NCBI GenBank assembly: GCA_034231615.1
Contig: CM067316.1
Coordinates: 62,705,353 to 62,769,352 of the forward strand
Length of the DNA: 64,000 nt
Direction: 5' to 3'
From: Meghimatium bilineatum
Taxonomy: Eukaryota; Mollusca; Gastropoda; Stylommatophora; Philomycidae
The translations under genes and the position numbers were made by a program. Below the pieces are notes generated by a model. The model saw only the letters and a list, made by a program, of their open reading frames with translations, did not search any database and was not told where the DNA came from. Positions 14,601 through 24,999 of the stretch are shown piece after piece. Within the stretch, counting starts at the first letter, position 1. Each line of letters begins with the position of its first letter.

Positions 14601-17600
14601 CATGGTTTTTAGCATATTGAGAGCTTTTTTTTTCTCCCCATTGTTAGAATGTTAAATATTGTTTAATTATTAATGAGCAAATAACTAGATTACTCTATCA
14701 CTCTCTCATTCTGTGTGTGGGTGTGTGAAAGAGCATCTGCACATGCATGTATGCGTGAGTTTGTCTGTTGATATGGCATAGTATATAAAATATATGGCAT
14801 TGTATATACGTAATATAGAACATAAAACAAATATATTCACCTGACGGCAAATAAAGAAACTTGCAGGTTATCAAGAACCACTTTTGACAGTTGTGAAATG
14901 GCGTAAATTCTTTGGTTCAGACACGTAATAAAACATGTTTTGCAGAACACATTTGAGAGTGGAAAGAAAAGAGACAGACAAATAATACTGGATTGATAAT
15001 ATCAGGGAATTATCAGGGCATGATTTTTCTACACCCCTGCGAGTGGCTGAGAACAGAGGTGCTTGGGAGACTTTTTGTTGTCTCCAATGTTGCACCCCTA
15101 CGACTCTGTTCTTGTGCTGATGTCTCCAATGTGGCACACCTACGACCCTGACAGGTTATGGACCTTATTATTATAGCATTGTGTAGTATTGTAATTCACA
15201 TTTTACCTAGTATAATTGGTTACATATGTTGACTCCAATTGATAGATTTCCTTATGGGATGCTACAGAAAGGTGCACATCCATATAGCCAGAATTCCTAT
15301 GACAGACGTTCCTTCAGACACAGAACAACTTAAGAAATGGCTGCATACAAGGTATCAGATAAAGGACAGGTTAGTGATCTGTGCCCCATCTTTGATAATG
15401 TTAGTGGGGTTATTGATTCATCTATGTTAGTGTGCATTGATAAAGGCTTTTTGGTCAAAACGTTGATTTATGTTTTCCAGTAATGTTAGTGGGGTTGTTG
15501 ATTAATCTATGAAAGTGTGGATTGATAATATTAAGGATCGATCAGGATTAAGATTTTCCATTAATACAAAGAGCTCAGACCATAAGGGTGTTGCGGGTTT
15601 TTTGTGTCAATGTTTCCAACGTGGCAATCCTACAACCCTGAATAGTTAATCATTTTGAATGTGCTTGTACCATCTGGTCATTTTTAAGCAATATAGTGAT
15701 ATGAAGTGACTGTGTGGTCAAAATTGGCTTACATTGATAGTACCAAATGTTTGAAGACTATTGTGCTATAGATGTTTACATACCAAATAAGCAAACATAC
15801 TTTTACAAACACACATAGACCTCCTCTAACCAAGTCATGTATTTTCACAGATTTATGTACCAATGAGATAACATACTTTTACAAACACACATAGATCTCC
15901 TCTAACCAAGTCATGTATTTTCACAGATTTATGTACCAATGAGATAACATACTTTTACAAACACACATAGATCTCCTCTAACCAAGTCATGTATTTTCAC
16001 AGATTTATGTACCAATGAGATAACATACTTTTACAAACACACATAGATCTCCTCTAACCAAGTCATGTATTTTCACAGATTTATATACCAATGAGATAAC
16101 ATACTTTTACAAACACACATAGACCTCCTCTAACCAAGTCATGTATTTTCACAGATTTATGTACCAATGAGATAACATACTTTTACAAACACACATAGAT
16201 CTCCTCTAACCAAGTCATGTATTTTCACAGATTTATGTACCAATGAGATAACATACTTTTACAAACACACATAGATCTCCTCTAACCAAGTCATGTATTT
16301 TCACATATTTATATACCAATGAGATAACATACTTTTACAAACACACATAGACCTCCTCTAACCAAGTCATGTATTTTCACAGATTTATGTACCAATGAGA
16401 TAACATACTTTTACAAACACACATAGACCTCCTCTAACCAAGTCATGTATTTTCACAGATTTATGTACCAATGAGATAACATACTTTTACAAACACACAT
16501 AGACCTCCTCTAACCAAGTCATGTATTTTCACAGATTTATGTACCAATGAGATAACATACTTTTACAAACACACATAGACCTCCTCTAACCAAGTCATGT
16601 ATTTTCACAGATTTATATACCAATGAGATAACATACTTTTACAAACACACATAGACCTCCTCTAACCAAGTCATGTATTTTCACAGATTTATGTACCAAT
16701 GAGATAACATACTTTTACAAACACACATAGACCTCCTCTAACCAAGTCATGTATTTTCACAGATTTATGTACCAATGAGATAACATACTTTTACATACAC
16801 ACATAGACCTCCTCTAACCAAGTCATGTATTTTCACAGATTTATATACCAATGAGATAACATACTTTTACAAACACACATAGACCTCCTCTAACCAAGTC
16901 ATGTATTTTCACAGATTTATGTACCAATGAGATAACATACTTTTACAAACACACATATACCTCCTCTAACCAAGTCATGTATTTTCACAGATTTATATAC
17001 CAATGAGATAACATACTTTTACAAACACACATAGACCTCCTCTAACCAAGTCATGTATTTTCACAGATTTATGTACCAATGAGATAACATACTTTTACAA
17101 ACACACATTGACCTCCTCTAACCAAGTCATGTATTTTCACAGATTTATGTACCAATGAGATAACATACTTTTACAAACACACATAGACCTCCTCTAACCA
17201 AGTCATGTATTTTCACAGATTTATGTACCAATGAGATAACATACTTTTACAAACACACATAGACCTCCTCTAACCAAGTCATGTATTTTCACAGATTTAT
17301 GTACCAATGAGATAACATACTTTTACAAACACACATTGACCTCCTCTAACCAAGTCATGTATTTTCACAGATTTATGTACCAATGAGATAACATACTTTT
17401 ACAAACACACATAGACCTCCTCTAACCAAGTCATGTATTTTCACAGATTTATGTACCAATGAGATAACATACTTTTACAAACACACATAGACCGCCTCTA
17501 ACCAAGTCATGTATTTTCAAAGATTTATGTACCAATGTGAGTTAATATCTATCAGACATTCACCCAATTGTTCAGATAATATTGAACTCTATCAGACATT

Positions 17601-18505
17601 CACCCAATTGTTCAGATAATATTGAACTCTATCAGACATTCACCCAATTGTTCAGTTAATATTGAACTCTATCAGACATATGCCCAATTGTTCAGATAAT
17701 ATTGAACTCTATCAGACATTCATCCAATTGTTCAGATAATATTGAACTCTATCAGACATTCGCCCAATTTTTCAGCCATAAACTCTTATGCCAAATTTTT
17801 CCCATCATATGAAAATAGTTCCATTTTTTTGTAGCATCTCATGGGTGATGGATGCAATAAGTTTTCTGTTGAATCAACAGCCCTCACTCCATTTTTGAAT
17901 CATTTAAGTTTGGAGTATGTAAACCATGTCAGTTCATTTCTGCATTTTCCTCAAGGTGATAATAGATGTTTAATATGGACTCTGTTCACAGCAGAGTTTG
18001 GACAGTTTGGGACACATCCTTACTTTATATCAAATGTTTGGGACACATCCATACTTTATATCAAATGTTTTGAAAAAAAATACCAATCTTGTTATATATA
18101 TTTTGTGATGACTACAAAAGAACTCTGGCTGAAATAAGCTCTGACTGCCCTGTATGTAAATCTATTTTGTGTTGACTTGACATGAACTGCATGTAAATCT
18201 ATTTTGTGTTGACTTAAAATGAACTGTAAATAAATCTATTTTGGTTTTCAAATGAACTCTACATAAATCTATTTTGTTGCAGACTCCTACACGAATTCTA
18301 CTCTGCAACCACAAAAGAAGAATGCCGATTTCCTGGCACTCGTATAGTGAAGCCTCTCCCACTATCTGCTGTCTTCCTGTCTACAGTGTTATGGAGCGGA
18401 ACTTTTGTTCTTTTCAACAGTTTCGATGGGAGCCGAAATATCTACTGGAAAGTTGGTCTTAGTGCAGCAGTTGTTGGTCTTGTGTGGTCTGGAGTACGGT
18501 ACTGA
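5415..18505 (+). CDS. AGPAT5: AGPAT5-like 1-acyl-sn-glycerol-3-phosphate acyltransferase, complete, 8 exons
   Basis: Transfers an acyl chain to lysophosphatidic acid to make phosphatidic acid; family members are membrane-bound in ER, nuclear envelope or mitochondria. Exons: 5415-5630, 7496-7580, 9341-9456, 11228-11317, 12345-12435, 14358-14522, 15246-15369, 18283-18505. All junctions are GT-AG and phases agree, giving 369 residues, close to vertebrate AGPAT5. An N-terminal hydrophobic anchor (about residues 8-40) is followed by motif I NHQTTMD (H97, D102), a basic HGSLFVKR block (140-147), motif III FPEGTRYN (175-182), and two hydrophobic segments near the C terminus. Met at position 101 replaces the usual Val. 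The ATG at 5415 aligns with the family start; the upstream in-frame ATG at 5313 adds sequence unlike the family. Splice sites are predictions by eye. Confidence 0.93.
5725..5965 (+). mobile_element. LINE RT C-terminal fragment (intron 1)
   Basis: Broken frames resemble a strand-final RT segment: a decayed ENV-D--LG block, a CSAEIR-like piece, RRLAIA and a LYLPSGN block, in order. Confidence 0.55.
5985..6380 (+). mobile_element. retroelement fragments (intron 1)
   Basis: One frame reads SCIFKAAPQTPEHILHDCPS and WPTGASLQNQMW. This is a cysteine/histidine block found at the end of some non-LTR ORF2 proteins. A second fragment with KILRISWAERIQ follows. Confidence 0.6.
6735..6960 (-). mobile_element. 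LINE RT fragment (intron 1)
   Basis: The minus strand reads NAKKIDGFEMRRHRKILR, matching the EAFEMWCYRRMLR block of RTE-type LINEs. Broken elsewhere. Confidence 0.65.
7115..7410 (+). mobile_element. LINE 3' end (family R), intron 1
   Basis: Reads KRCWFYIRHVLRADINR-like, then an RGRP block and NRQNWRDLT, ending in aatgaatgaa. The paralogous copy at 13480 is less decayed. Confidence 0.75.
7496..7580 (+). CDS. AGPAT5: AGPAT5-like exon 2 (catalytic motif I)
   Basis: Encodes LLFYGDL through NHQTT. The acceptor is the second AG in the region (after tttggtcctcag); the AG 20 bases earlier would break the frame. The donor gtaagatg is followed at once by a 51-bp tandem array. Ends in phase 1. Confidence 0.88.
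7586..7888. repeat. minisatellite, 51 bp x 6, abutting a splice donor
   Basis: Units are nearly identical (gatgaatagatcatttgtg...). The first begins five bases into AGPAT5-like intron 2. Confidence 0.95.
8015..8178 (-). mobile_element. GAAGAAG-tailed short repeat (family Y)
   Basis: The minus strand carries the agtttgagaa, ggactgcatcctgctaat and gctgtaaaccatgac segments of family Y, with a (GAA)-rich tail at the left end. Confidence 0.65.
8385..8545 (-). mobile_element. LINE 3' fragment (family Q)
   Basis: Contains the reverse complement of the WMGCH, TEHH and R-K-K ending also present at 19675 and 40360. Confidence 0.5.
8550..8695 (-). mobile_element. GAAGAAG-tailed short repeat (family Y), inserted in a LINE
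   Basis: The tail lies at 8550 and the body has gattgactggatgtagtccag and gtttacagctta. It separates two parts of the family Q LINE. Confidence 0.6.
8700..8900 (-). mobile_element. LINE RT fragment (family Q), second part
   Basis: Reverse complement of a fragment with the EVLREAGV-like and NDKL pieces seen at 40580-40640. Confidence 0.5.
8930..9180 (+). mobile_element. LINE 3'-end fragment (intron 2)
   Basis: Related to 3500-3835: shares tttctacaa, atggacttatat, agactaccactgcaagcatt and taccagatggcaaaa. Confidence 0.6.
9341..9456 (+). CDS. AGPAT5: AGPAT5-like exon 3
   Basis: Encodes MDWVIASC through GVYLGL, including the conserved RYILKDGLKFLPLYG block. Acceptor ttctttttag, donor gtaagt. 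Ends in phase 0. Confidence 0.92.
9637..9800 (+). mobile_element. GAAGAAG-tailed short repeat (family X), intron 3
   Basis: Full-length copy: starts gaagacagatgtgtcagg, includes ggcgcaaataaaatgg, ends in aagaggaagaaaaaaa. Confidence 0.7.
9805..10840. other. intron 3, no gene or repeat recognised
   Basis: AT-rich; the short open frames are low-complexity and lack family motifs. Confidence 0.4.
10845..11195. repeat. minisatellite, 35 bp x 10 (intron 3)
   Basis: The unit holds tctattaatgacactctcca and ccttgtctgttat. It ends about 32 bases before the acceptor of exon 4. Confidence 0.95.
11228..11317 (+). CDS. AGPAT5: AGPAT5-like exon 4
   Basis: Thirty codons beginning HGSLFVKRAGKF, matching the HGG-YVKR region of the family. 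It is short and diverges at its end (QDKKP). The exact length in frame with exons 3 and 5 supports it. The donor gtaaaa is weak. Confidence 0.85.
11625..11955 (-). mobile_element. LINE RT N-terminal fragment (intron 4)
   Basis: The minus strand reads PTIEEVHWAIKN, KSPGCDELVAELIQTGGE and CWTNQQ, the classic K-S-P-G-x-D-x-I/L block of non-LTR RT. Confidence 0.75.
12133..12275 (-). mobile_element. GAAGAAG-tailed short repeat (family X), intron 4
   Basis: Body with ggatgtagtccagagaacgg and aatggcctaacacatcc; the tail is lost. Confidence 0.65.
12345..12435 (+). CDS. AGPAT5: AGPAT5-like exon 5 (FPEGTR motif)
   Basis: Begins MWLVIFPEGTRYNPE, the acyltransferase motif III. The acceptor has a long T tract (ttttttccag). 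Ends in phase 1 before gtatgc. Confidence 0.93.
12500..12790 (-). mobile_element. LINE 3'-end fragment (intron 5)
   Basis: The minus strand reads KRTRGRPRLRWTNDIEDLL, then a NCEAYRMAVRT ending typical of LINE ORF2 C termini. A related copy lies at 60885 on the + strand. Confidence 0.75.
12795..13440. other. intron 5, nothing assigned
   Basis: A LINE-like tail is possible at 13140-13290, which ends in agaagaag, but no coding frame survives. Confidence 0.3.
13480..13758 (+). mobile_element. LINE 3' end (family R), intron 5
   Basis: Open for 90 codons: KRCWSYIGHVLRADINR, RIRGRPKETLRRTI, ELHRIALNRQNWRDL, then aatgaatgag. Paralogues at 7115 and 62325. Confidence 0.82.
14135..14305 (-). mobile_element. 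RTE-like LINE 3' fragment (family P), intron 5
   Basis: Minus-strand WTDNIKEW-like and THRLR pieces plus a GGEAEEGK segment match the family P ends at 18785 and 20765. Confidence 0.55.
14358..14522 (+). CDS. AGPAT5: AGPAT5-like exon 6
   Basis: Encodes GLQPFEAVLYPRVRAL through YDITIAYG to ASPSMQ. This corresponds to the LTPRIKA and YDVTV region of vertebrate AGPAT5. Acceptor tttttacag, donor gtatgt, phase 1. Confidence 0.92.
14855..15158 (+). mobile_element. RTE-like LINE 3' fragment (family P), intron 6
   Basis: Reads GYQEPLLTVVKWRKF, ends with a RVAENRGAW-like block and ccctacgaccctgacaggtt. Same family as 18785, 37075, 41935 and 48865. Confidence 0.75.
15246..15369 (+). CDS. AGPAT5: AGPAT5-like exon 7
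   Basis: Encodes DFLMGC, KVHIHIARI, DVPSDTEQLKKWLH and YQIKD, all conserved family blocks. Donor gttagt, phase 2. Confidence 0.93.
15500..15650 (+). mobile_element. RTE-like LINE tail (family P), intron 7
   Basis: Ends with aacgtggcaatcctacaacc and ctgaatagtt, the same tail as at 15155. Confidence 0.5.
15781..17538. repeat. minisatellite, 76 bp x ~23 (intron 7)
   Basis: Nearly identical units carrying tcatgtattttcacag and a few two-state sites (atagac/atagat, atgtac/atatac). No coding frame is kept. Confidence 0.97.
17545..17778. repeat. minisatellite, 40 bp x 6 (intron 7)
   Basis: The unit holds atcagacattcacccaattg and ttcagataat. It starts right after the 76-bp array without a spacer. 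Confidence 0.93.
18142..18282. repeat. minisatellite, ~37 bp x 4, running into a splice acceptor
   Basis: taaatctattttg recurs at 18157, 18194, 18231 and 18264. The last copy supplies the polypyrimidine tract and AG of exon 8. Confidence 0.85.
18283..18505 (+). CDS. AGPAT5: AGPAT5-like exon 8 (C terminus and stop)
   Basis: Begins RLLHEFYS, continues with FPGTRIVKPLPLS and two hydrophobic segments (SAVFLSTVLWSGTFVLF; AAVVGLVWSGV), and ends at TGA 18503-18505. Its acceptor lies at the end of a 37-bp tandem repeat. Confidence 0.91.
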
Positions 18506-18784
18506 GCCTTCTTTCATACAGCCGCTATTTCATGAGACTGGAAGTTGATCTACCAGGGACAAGAGCAGAAATATCTGTGCTCAAGAATTTTCTGAATGCA
18601 GAAGACATTCCGAAGTTACAGAAAAATGTATTACAGTTAGAAGTAATAATATTTCATACAAGTGAACTGATTCTAGTCCCTTGAGATTTCCCTTTCTCTC
18701 CTCCCCAATCCATGACAGACGATGTATAATAGGATTAAGAGATTTTTCATGAGCTCTGTCTGTGGTATGCAGTACCATTATATT

Positions 18785-19088
18785 ATAATAATAATAAGAC
18801 CCACAACTCGTCAGGGTTGCCACATCAGCGCAAAAAATCCTCCGAACATCTCTATCCTCAGCAATCCGGAGGGGTGTAGAAAAAAATCATGCCAAGACCA
18901 TTCTTTGATGTTATCAATCCAGTATTTTCTTTTACACTTCTCCTTCGACCCTCAACCGTTCCTTGTAAAATAATTTTAGAAAGCGAGCCGTGTCTCATTG
19001 CTTGTCCAAACCAAACAAGTTTACGCCATTTCACCACTTCTAAAAGTGGTTTTTGATAACCTGCAAATTTGTTGCCAGGCAAATATAT
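18785..19088 (-). mobile_element. RTE-like LINE 3' fragment (family P)
   Basis: Minus strand: GYQKPLLEVVKWRKLVWFGQ, then ILQGTVEG-RR and the tail cctgacgagttgtggg near 18800. Lies just beyond the AGPAT5-like stop. Confidence 0.75.
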
Positions 19089-19670
19089 TTGTCTTGTGTT
19101 CTATATGTGCAGTACCATTACTGTTTTATGAATATGAGCCTTTGACACTTCACTTTGAATGTCTTCCTGCAACAAACAAAAATTCTGTACCTGATTAAGA
19201 TGAATACTATAAATAGGCAGCATCAAAGAGTTGCAGAAACAAATAATGCAGTTATTGTTTCCTCCAAGCTACGCTACTGTGCGCTAGTGCACACATTTTT
19301 ATCTCTTGGCGCACAGAGTTTGGACTTCATACACGACTTGCATATATGAATGTGTGTAAAAATTCCTATAATAAAAAGATAAGAGTTGGTGTAAAAAGAA
19401 CATGCTGAAGAAGAGCTATATTTAGAAGAAGGTTTGCCCAGATAAAGTGGCTTTCGAAATTTATCAGATCACAGAGATAGATGTTTGCTCACAGGCACTC
19501 ATACCTTAAAGGGAACATTGGATGCAGTGTGATCAAATTTGGAAAACTCACGTGAGGTGAATAGGTGCCAGCTGAACATGGTTAAAATCCTGTATACTAC
19601 GAATCCTATATCCTGATTAAGATGGCACATACTACAGAAATAAGAGAAATCAAATAACACAGCGTTACAT
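19089..19670. other. intergenic, nothing assigned
   Basis: No conserved frame. An AATAAA at 19370-19375 is one possible + strand poly(A) signal for the AGPAT5-like gene, others lie near 20531 and 20578. Confidence 0.3.
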
Positions 19671-19674
19671 CAAG

Positions 19675-19975
19675 TGCCATGCCAGGGACGTAGGCGATCA
19701 TCTTTCTCCACAACTCTGTCTCTTATGTTGTTAATAAGTTCATTTGGTGACATTTTTTATACCACAGTGGCAACCCATACACACATAAAATATCACTCTT
19801 TGTCTTCTGTCTTTTCTCCCCTTGATCTTTCCAGTGGTTACTAAATGATCAAGCTTTGCTTTTCTCATCATGAGCTCTAAAAATCTTGACTGACTGCTTC
19901 TAATTTGTCTTTTTAGCCCAGCAACTCTGAAGACCTCTTCATTAGTTTTCTTGCGGTCTATGGTGTGTTACATCA
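19675..19975 (-). mobile_element. LINE fragment (family Q)
   Basis: Shares the ggcgatcatctttctccacaa and gtggcaacccat segments with 8390 and 40360. Minus-strand RT C-terminal pieces. Confidence 0.55.
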
Positions 19976-19985
19976 AGAATGATTA

Positions 19986-20308
19986 AATTCTATGGAAACA
20001 TCAAATTCAGGTTGTCCGGGAAGCTTATGACAATGGGAAATTCTATGGAAACATCAAATTCAGGTTGTCCGGGAAGCTTATGACAATGGGAAATTCTATG
20101 GAAACATCAAATTCAGGTTGTCTGGGAAGCTTATGACAATGGGAAATTCTGTGGAAACATCAAATTCAGGTTGTCCGGGAAGCTTATGACAATGTGAAAT
20201 TATATGGAAACATCAAATTCAGGTTGTCTGGGAAGCTTATGACAATGGGAAATTCTATGGAAACATCAAATTCAGGTTTTCTGTGAGGCTTATGACAATA
20301 GGAAATAT
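19986..20308. repeat. minisatellite, 53 bp x 6
   Basis: The unit includes tatggaaacatcaaattcag and gggaagcttatgacaat. The last copy is diverged. Confidence 0.94.
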
Positions 20309-20764
20309 GATGGGCAGAAGTAATGATGATGAAATGCTCTAACAAAGTTACTGAGAAATCAGTGAGAATCTCAGGTATTCTGTTTCTTTTAAATCCCAGT
20401 AATTATGAGCACTATAGCTCTTGTACCGATTTCTGCAATTTGAGGCATTTCCGGTTTTATTTCATACCCAGAAGATTCCATCTCTCATTGGTGCACAATA
20501 CCCTGAGAGGAAGCCTTGTTCTCAAAGGGGAATAAATCTGATGTATTGAAGTACTTAAAAACATATTTTTTGAAGAAATAAATTGATCATTGCATTTGTT
20601 GATATGTATCTCATAAAAATTGTTGAAAAGTCATAAAGAATTAGATATGGTTGACTGTTAAATTCACTATTACATTGATGATTTCATACAGTCTGATCTG
20701 GTTAAAAACAAGTATTTTATGTTTTGCTTTAGTTTTGTCAGTAAAACCCATACCTTTCAGGGTC

Positions 20765-21072
20765 ATATTGCTACTGCATTGGCTGCATCAACATACAGAT
20801 TCCTTGAATGAATTCTATCTTCAGATATGTGGGTTAAAAAAAAATATATCAATACTGCATTTCTGTGGGGAGGTTGCGAGTTGTTGTGTGATAAAGGATG
20901 CATGTGTTCTGTGGGTGAGCGCAGAAAAACAATGACAGGTCCATTCTTTCATGTTATCTTCTGTGAATTTTCTTTGTCTTCCTCTACTTCTTCTACCCTC
21001 GACTGTTCCCTGCAGGATTGTTTATGAAAAAAAACCATATCAGCTTACACGTCCAAACCATACTTGTTTTAG
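20765..21072 (-). mobile_element. RTE-like LINE 3' fragment (family P)
   Basis: Minus-strand KYGLDV, EGRRSRG-like and WTENIKE-like pieces with frameshifts. Confidence 0.5.
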
Positions 21073-21624
21073 GTAGTTATATTTCTTGTCATAAACTTAT
21101 GATCTAATCTTGTAGTTGGACATATTTCTTTGCAATAAAGGAATTTCTTTAAATTGAGATTGTGGTGCCAGTTCTCTTCCTCAGTATGTTTAGCTTCCCA
21201 TATATTTAGTTATGAACCCAGAACAGTTGGACAATAACACAGTGTGCTATCTGTATACACCTTAAATTAGAAATTAGTGATTAGATATATGTTATCTCTT
21301 TCACAACGATTTTATACAAACTTGAGTAAGTAACAAATAAGTTACTTTAGTTCCTTGTGCCAGGTAGTGGGGATGTATTTGTTGCACCTCTCAATTGGTT
21401 TTCCCCGCTGCAGTCATTGCAGTAAGTAAGTTTCCCAGATGATTATTCTACTGAATATGACAGGTACAATGTCATGAGCTGGACAATGTTCGACACTGGA
21501 GGGAACTTTCTCACAATCTCTAGACATGCTTCAATAAAAGGTTTATTTCCCTCCTGGTGGTCCAGACATGGGGTTACAGCAAGCTTCATAAAGCAAAGAT
21601 AATGAAGCGGAATATTCAACCCAA

Positions 21625-21705
21625 TTCCCAACCTTCTGAGTCGCCTCTTATGGCATACATGTAGGTGGCATTGTTACTATTCTTTTCTCCCCTTTTGGAG
21701 TGGAC
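21625..21705 (-). mobile_element. family Y head fragment
   Basis: gtcgcctcttatggcatacatg and ttgttactattctt match the reverse complement of the head at 27640. Confidence 0.5.
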
Positions 21706-22082
21706 CCAGAAATGTGCAATTTCAGAATAAATATTAAAAACTGCTGTCACATTGCTTGTTAACTTCTGCCGCAGATATAAGAATGTAATTGTATAGTAGC
21801 TAGCAATTAAAATAATTTGCTTTTTATGTGAACTTGGATTTATATTTTTATGACGTTTTTTTTCCTTTCGGTGAGTTTAGAAGAGAAAACAAAATTGCTG
21901 AACAGCAGTTTTACATAGAGAAATACACAGAATTGATGTTTTTTTTGTAAAAAGCTCTTTATCATCATAAAGTAAAGTAACCCATAGCATTTATTAATTA
22001 GAGGCTCTACAAATGAGAGTGGTAGCCATCTCCTCTCCCTCACAGTCTTTAATTTCCGGATTAATCCAGTACCCATTTAAGG

Positions 22083-22198
22083 CTGGGTCAGCCTGGGAGC
22101 CGTTGCATTCTGAAAACATTTCCACCTCAACTGGGGAATGAACCCAGGACCACTCATATGAGAAGCCAGTGCGCTAACCACTGCCCTTCGCGGCTCCC
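22083..22198 (-). mobile_element. tRNA-derived SINE (family W)
   Basis: The minus strand begins GGGAGCCGCGAAGGGCAG, has A box TGGTTAGCGCACTGG and B box GGGTTCATTCCCC at tRNA-like spacing. No intact acceptor stem, so not a functional tRNA. Confidence 0.8.
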
Positions 22199-22199
22199 A

Positions 22200-24030
22200 A
22201 TATCATCATAGGGACCGACAAACATAGAATAGTAACCACAAAGTCAAGCGGAGACTATATGTCATCAATGTGGGAGCTGACAGGTCAGGAACGCAAAAAA
22301 AAATTAAGAGAAGACAAAACGATGGGAATGGGAAAGACATTTGTCTGTCCATGTCTTGATAAAGACCTTTTTGATCGAAACGTCAATTCTGTGTACTGTT
22401 CCACATAAAACTGTTATTTAATCAATTTAAAAAAAAATTTTTAGATATTTATTTACCTATTGGTACTCAGTTTTACTGCCGTCTTTCGTTTACTCTTTCT
22501 TTTTCTTTCATTCAGAATATAAATATTATGTGTGAAACTTCTAATATTGTGTGGGACATTTGCGTTTGAGTTAACCCATTCATTCCCTTAGCTGCCGAAA
22601 TCATTGGCTATATATACATTACTGTAGTGGCTGTTCTTGTAGGATTGACACAGTTATTTCGGTTGATATCTGTTACCAGTTCCATTCAAATAGGCATGCT
22701 AAATTTAGACCTGATGTGATTACTGGTAATGGCGGCTTCCAGTGTTGTTTTCTGATAATTTCTAACAGCTGTCGTTTCCGAAATTGCAAGGTTTATGATG
22801 ACCTTAAACTTTCATCAAAACTTGGTCAAAATGGACCTACTTATGATTCTGATGATATTGATATGCGATATTTTTATGGAGTTCTAGAGAATGTGAATGG
22901 ATCAGTCATTGATGCGGTAGTAGTTCAGTATTTAGTAGGCCTAGTTGAAATTAGTGGAAATGTGTTGTGTAGGCGTAATTGATGATGTACTCGTCCCGCC
23001 CTGCGTACTATAGACCTAGTGATGATCTATGTCAATAAATGATCAATTTCACGAGAAATCAGGTCCTGCAAATGACATTGATCAAGATTAAACTGTTTTT
23101 GATAAGACTAGGCCTAGTTTTCACTATTTCTATGTGAGTCATTTTTGGGGGAAACATGCAGAACAAATGTGTATGCCGGTATACAAATTTTCAGAAAAAC
23201 AATATCTGAAAACAAGAAATGTAGGGCATTCTTTATGTGAACTAGGCCTATATGTTTGGAGTAGTTAACAGTTGGAGACTGCTTTGCAGCTGTCACTTGA
23301 ATATTTATCAGCAAACAAATTGACACAAGTAAATGAAGTTGTCATGAAACTGGTGCTAATTTTTTTTTCTCTCACATGTTACATTGCAAGTAAACTTATA
23401 TTACATGACATTCACAAAGATATGTTCACAGATCAGTACCTCTTCCATTTATCTGTTACTCAGACTTAGAATCATAAAAATTTATTGCAAATTGTATTTT
23501 ATATTAATTTTCTTGCATAATCACTCTGATTTGTGCAGACTCATTCCCCTTGCTTTGAGAATTAAGCCCAGAGTTTCTCCTGATTGGCTGGGATTGAAAA
23601 GGTTAAACAGTTTGTGTTGTAGTTTAGAAATAAGTATTAGAATAGTCAGTAGTGTGTGTTTGCTTTACAATTGAGAGATCTGAATAATAAGTGTTGGAAT
23701 AGTCAGCAGTTAGTGTTACTTTTACAATTGAGAGATCTGGCTTGTTTTCTAACCATTTTACTACACCAAAGATACAGCATCATTTACTATTTATGTATCA
23801 GGTGACATATTCTTTCCAGAATGTAGTCTTCTAATTTATGGATATTCTGTACTCCTTTCGATTCTGGGTGAGTTGATGTACCACAGACAGGGACATGTTT
23901 AAACAATCTGAGATGTCTCTTATCCATCATCATCTTGGATGACCCTTACCGCCTGCTATTAGCATCCATTACTAATTTTCCATGATGTTATGTCATCTTT
24001 AATTATGCAGGCACTAAACTACATTTGTAT
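22200..24030. other. intergenic, no gene assigned
   Basis: An open frame at 22716-22982 (+) carries an acidic stretch (YDSDDIDM) but matches no family I know. A repeat tail with ttttgatcgaaacgtc lies near 22370. Confidence 0.35.
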
Positions 24031-24032
24031 TT

Positions 24033-24172
24033 CATATGCATGCTCAGACATGTGGGTGGTCATATGCATGCTCAGACATGTGGGTGGTCATATGAATGCT
24101 CAGACATGTGGGTGGTCATATGAATGCCCGGACATATGGGTGGTCATATGAATGCCTGGACATTTTTGTGGC
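24033..24172. repeat. minisatellite, 28 bp x 5
   Basis: Unit catatgcatgctcagacatg plus tgggtggt, with rising divergence to the right. Confidence 0.88.
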
Positions 24173-24999
24173 AAGGGTAATGAGCAGTCTGATAAGCTAG
24201 CTATCTTGATTACAGAAGGTGTACCAGTGGATATTTAAAGAAAAAAAATGAATGTACTAAGGGACCTTATCTCATCAAAAGATTTACAGAAATGTTAATC
24301 ATGGTCACTCTCGAGACTAAGAGAAATTGATGTAAAGGATGGAACATCCTGAATAGAGAAATATAATTGATATATGAAGGGATGAAAAAACAGACCTGAA
24401 CTGCAACTGTAAGCTGCTCCACATTTCATTTTTTAGACAAGGAATGGAACACTAATGGACTTGTCCGGTGTAACCTAATGACACTGACTCATAATATGTG
24501 TACTGATTCATGTTATACCTTCTTAAAATGAGGTCATATGTCTATGTTTAGTATGTGTGCGACTCATACCTCCTTCTCAATTGTTCAAGTTTACTTGTAT
24601 CCAAAATCATGTATATACTCGTTGTTGTAGTCTATGAAAACCCCCCCTTAGCCACATCCTGTGATATGTATGGCAAGTATTTCTAATCATTGCTCCCTTT
24701 TCTAGTTCCACCATCAGGTGGGCAAAGGTAGCTGTTTTTGTCATCAAAAGTATTAATAGAAATGTGCAGGCAGCTGTGAGATTTACAGATCAAGTGTTAT
24801 CTGATACACTGTAATACCGCTATAGTGCAGCATTATTTTGTAGAACACATTTCCCTATTTAACAAGACTTTTCATAATCCCCATTTATATTTATTATTAA
24901 TTGTTTTTTATTGTATATAGTGAGTTTCTGTTATTACATTCTTTGATTTTCTTGTGCTAAGAAGAAATCTGTTCTATATATAAATGTCTGACTCAGAAA

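Noticed and set aside
22083-22198. Functional tRNA gene on the minus strand
   Set aside because: A and B boxes are present but no acceptor-stem pairing or anticodon arm could be built; a SINE fits better.
22716-22982. Transposase-like open frame
   Set aside because: An acidic stretch alone; no catalytic or DNA-binding motif visible.
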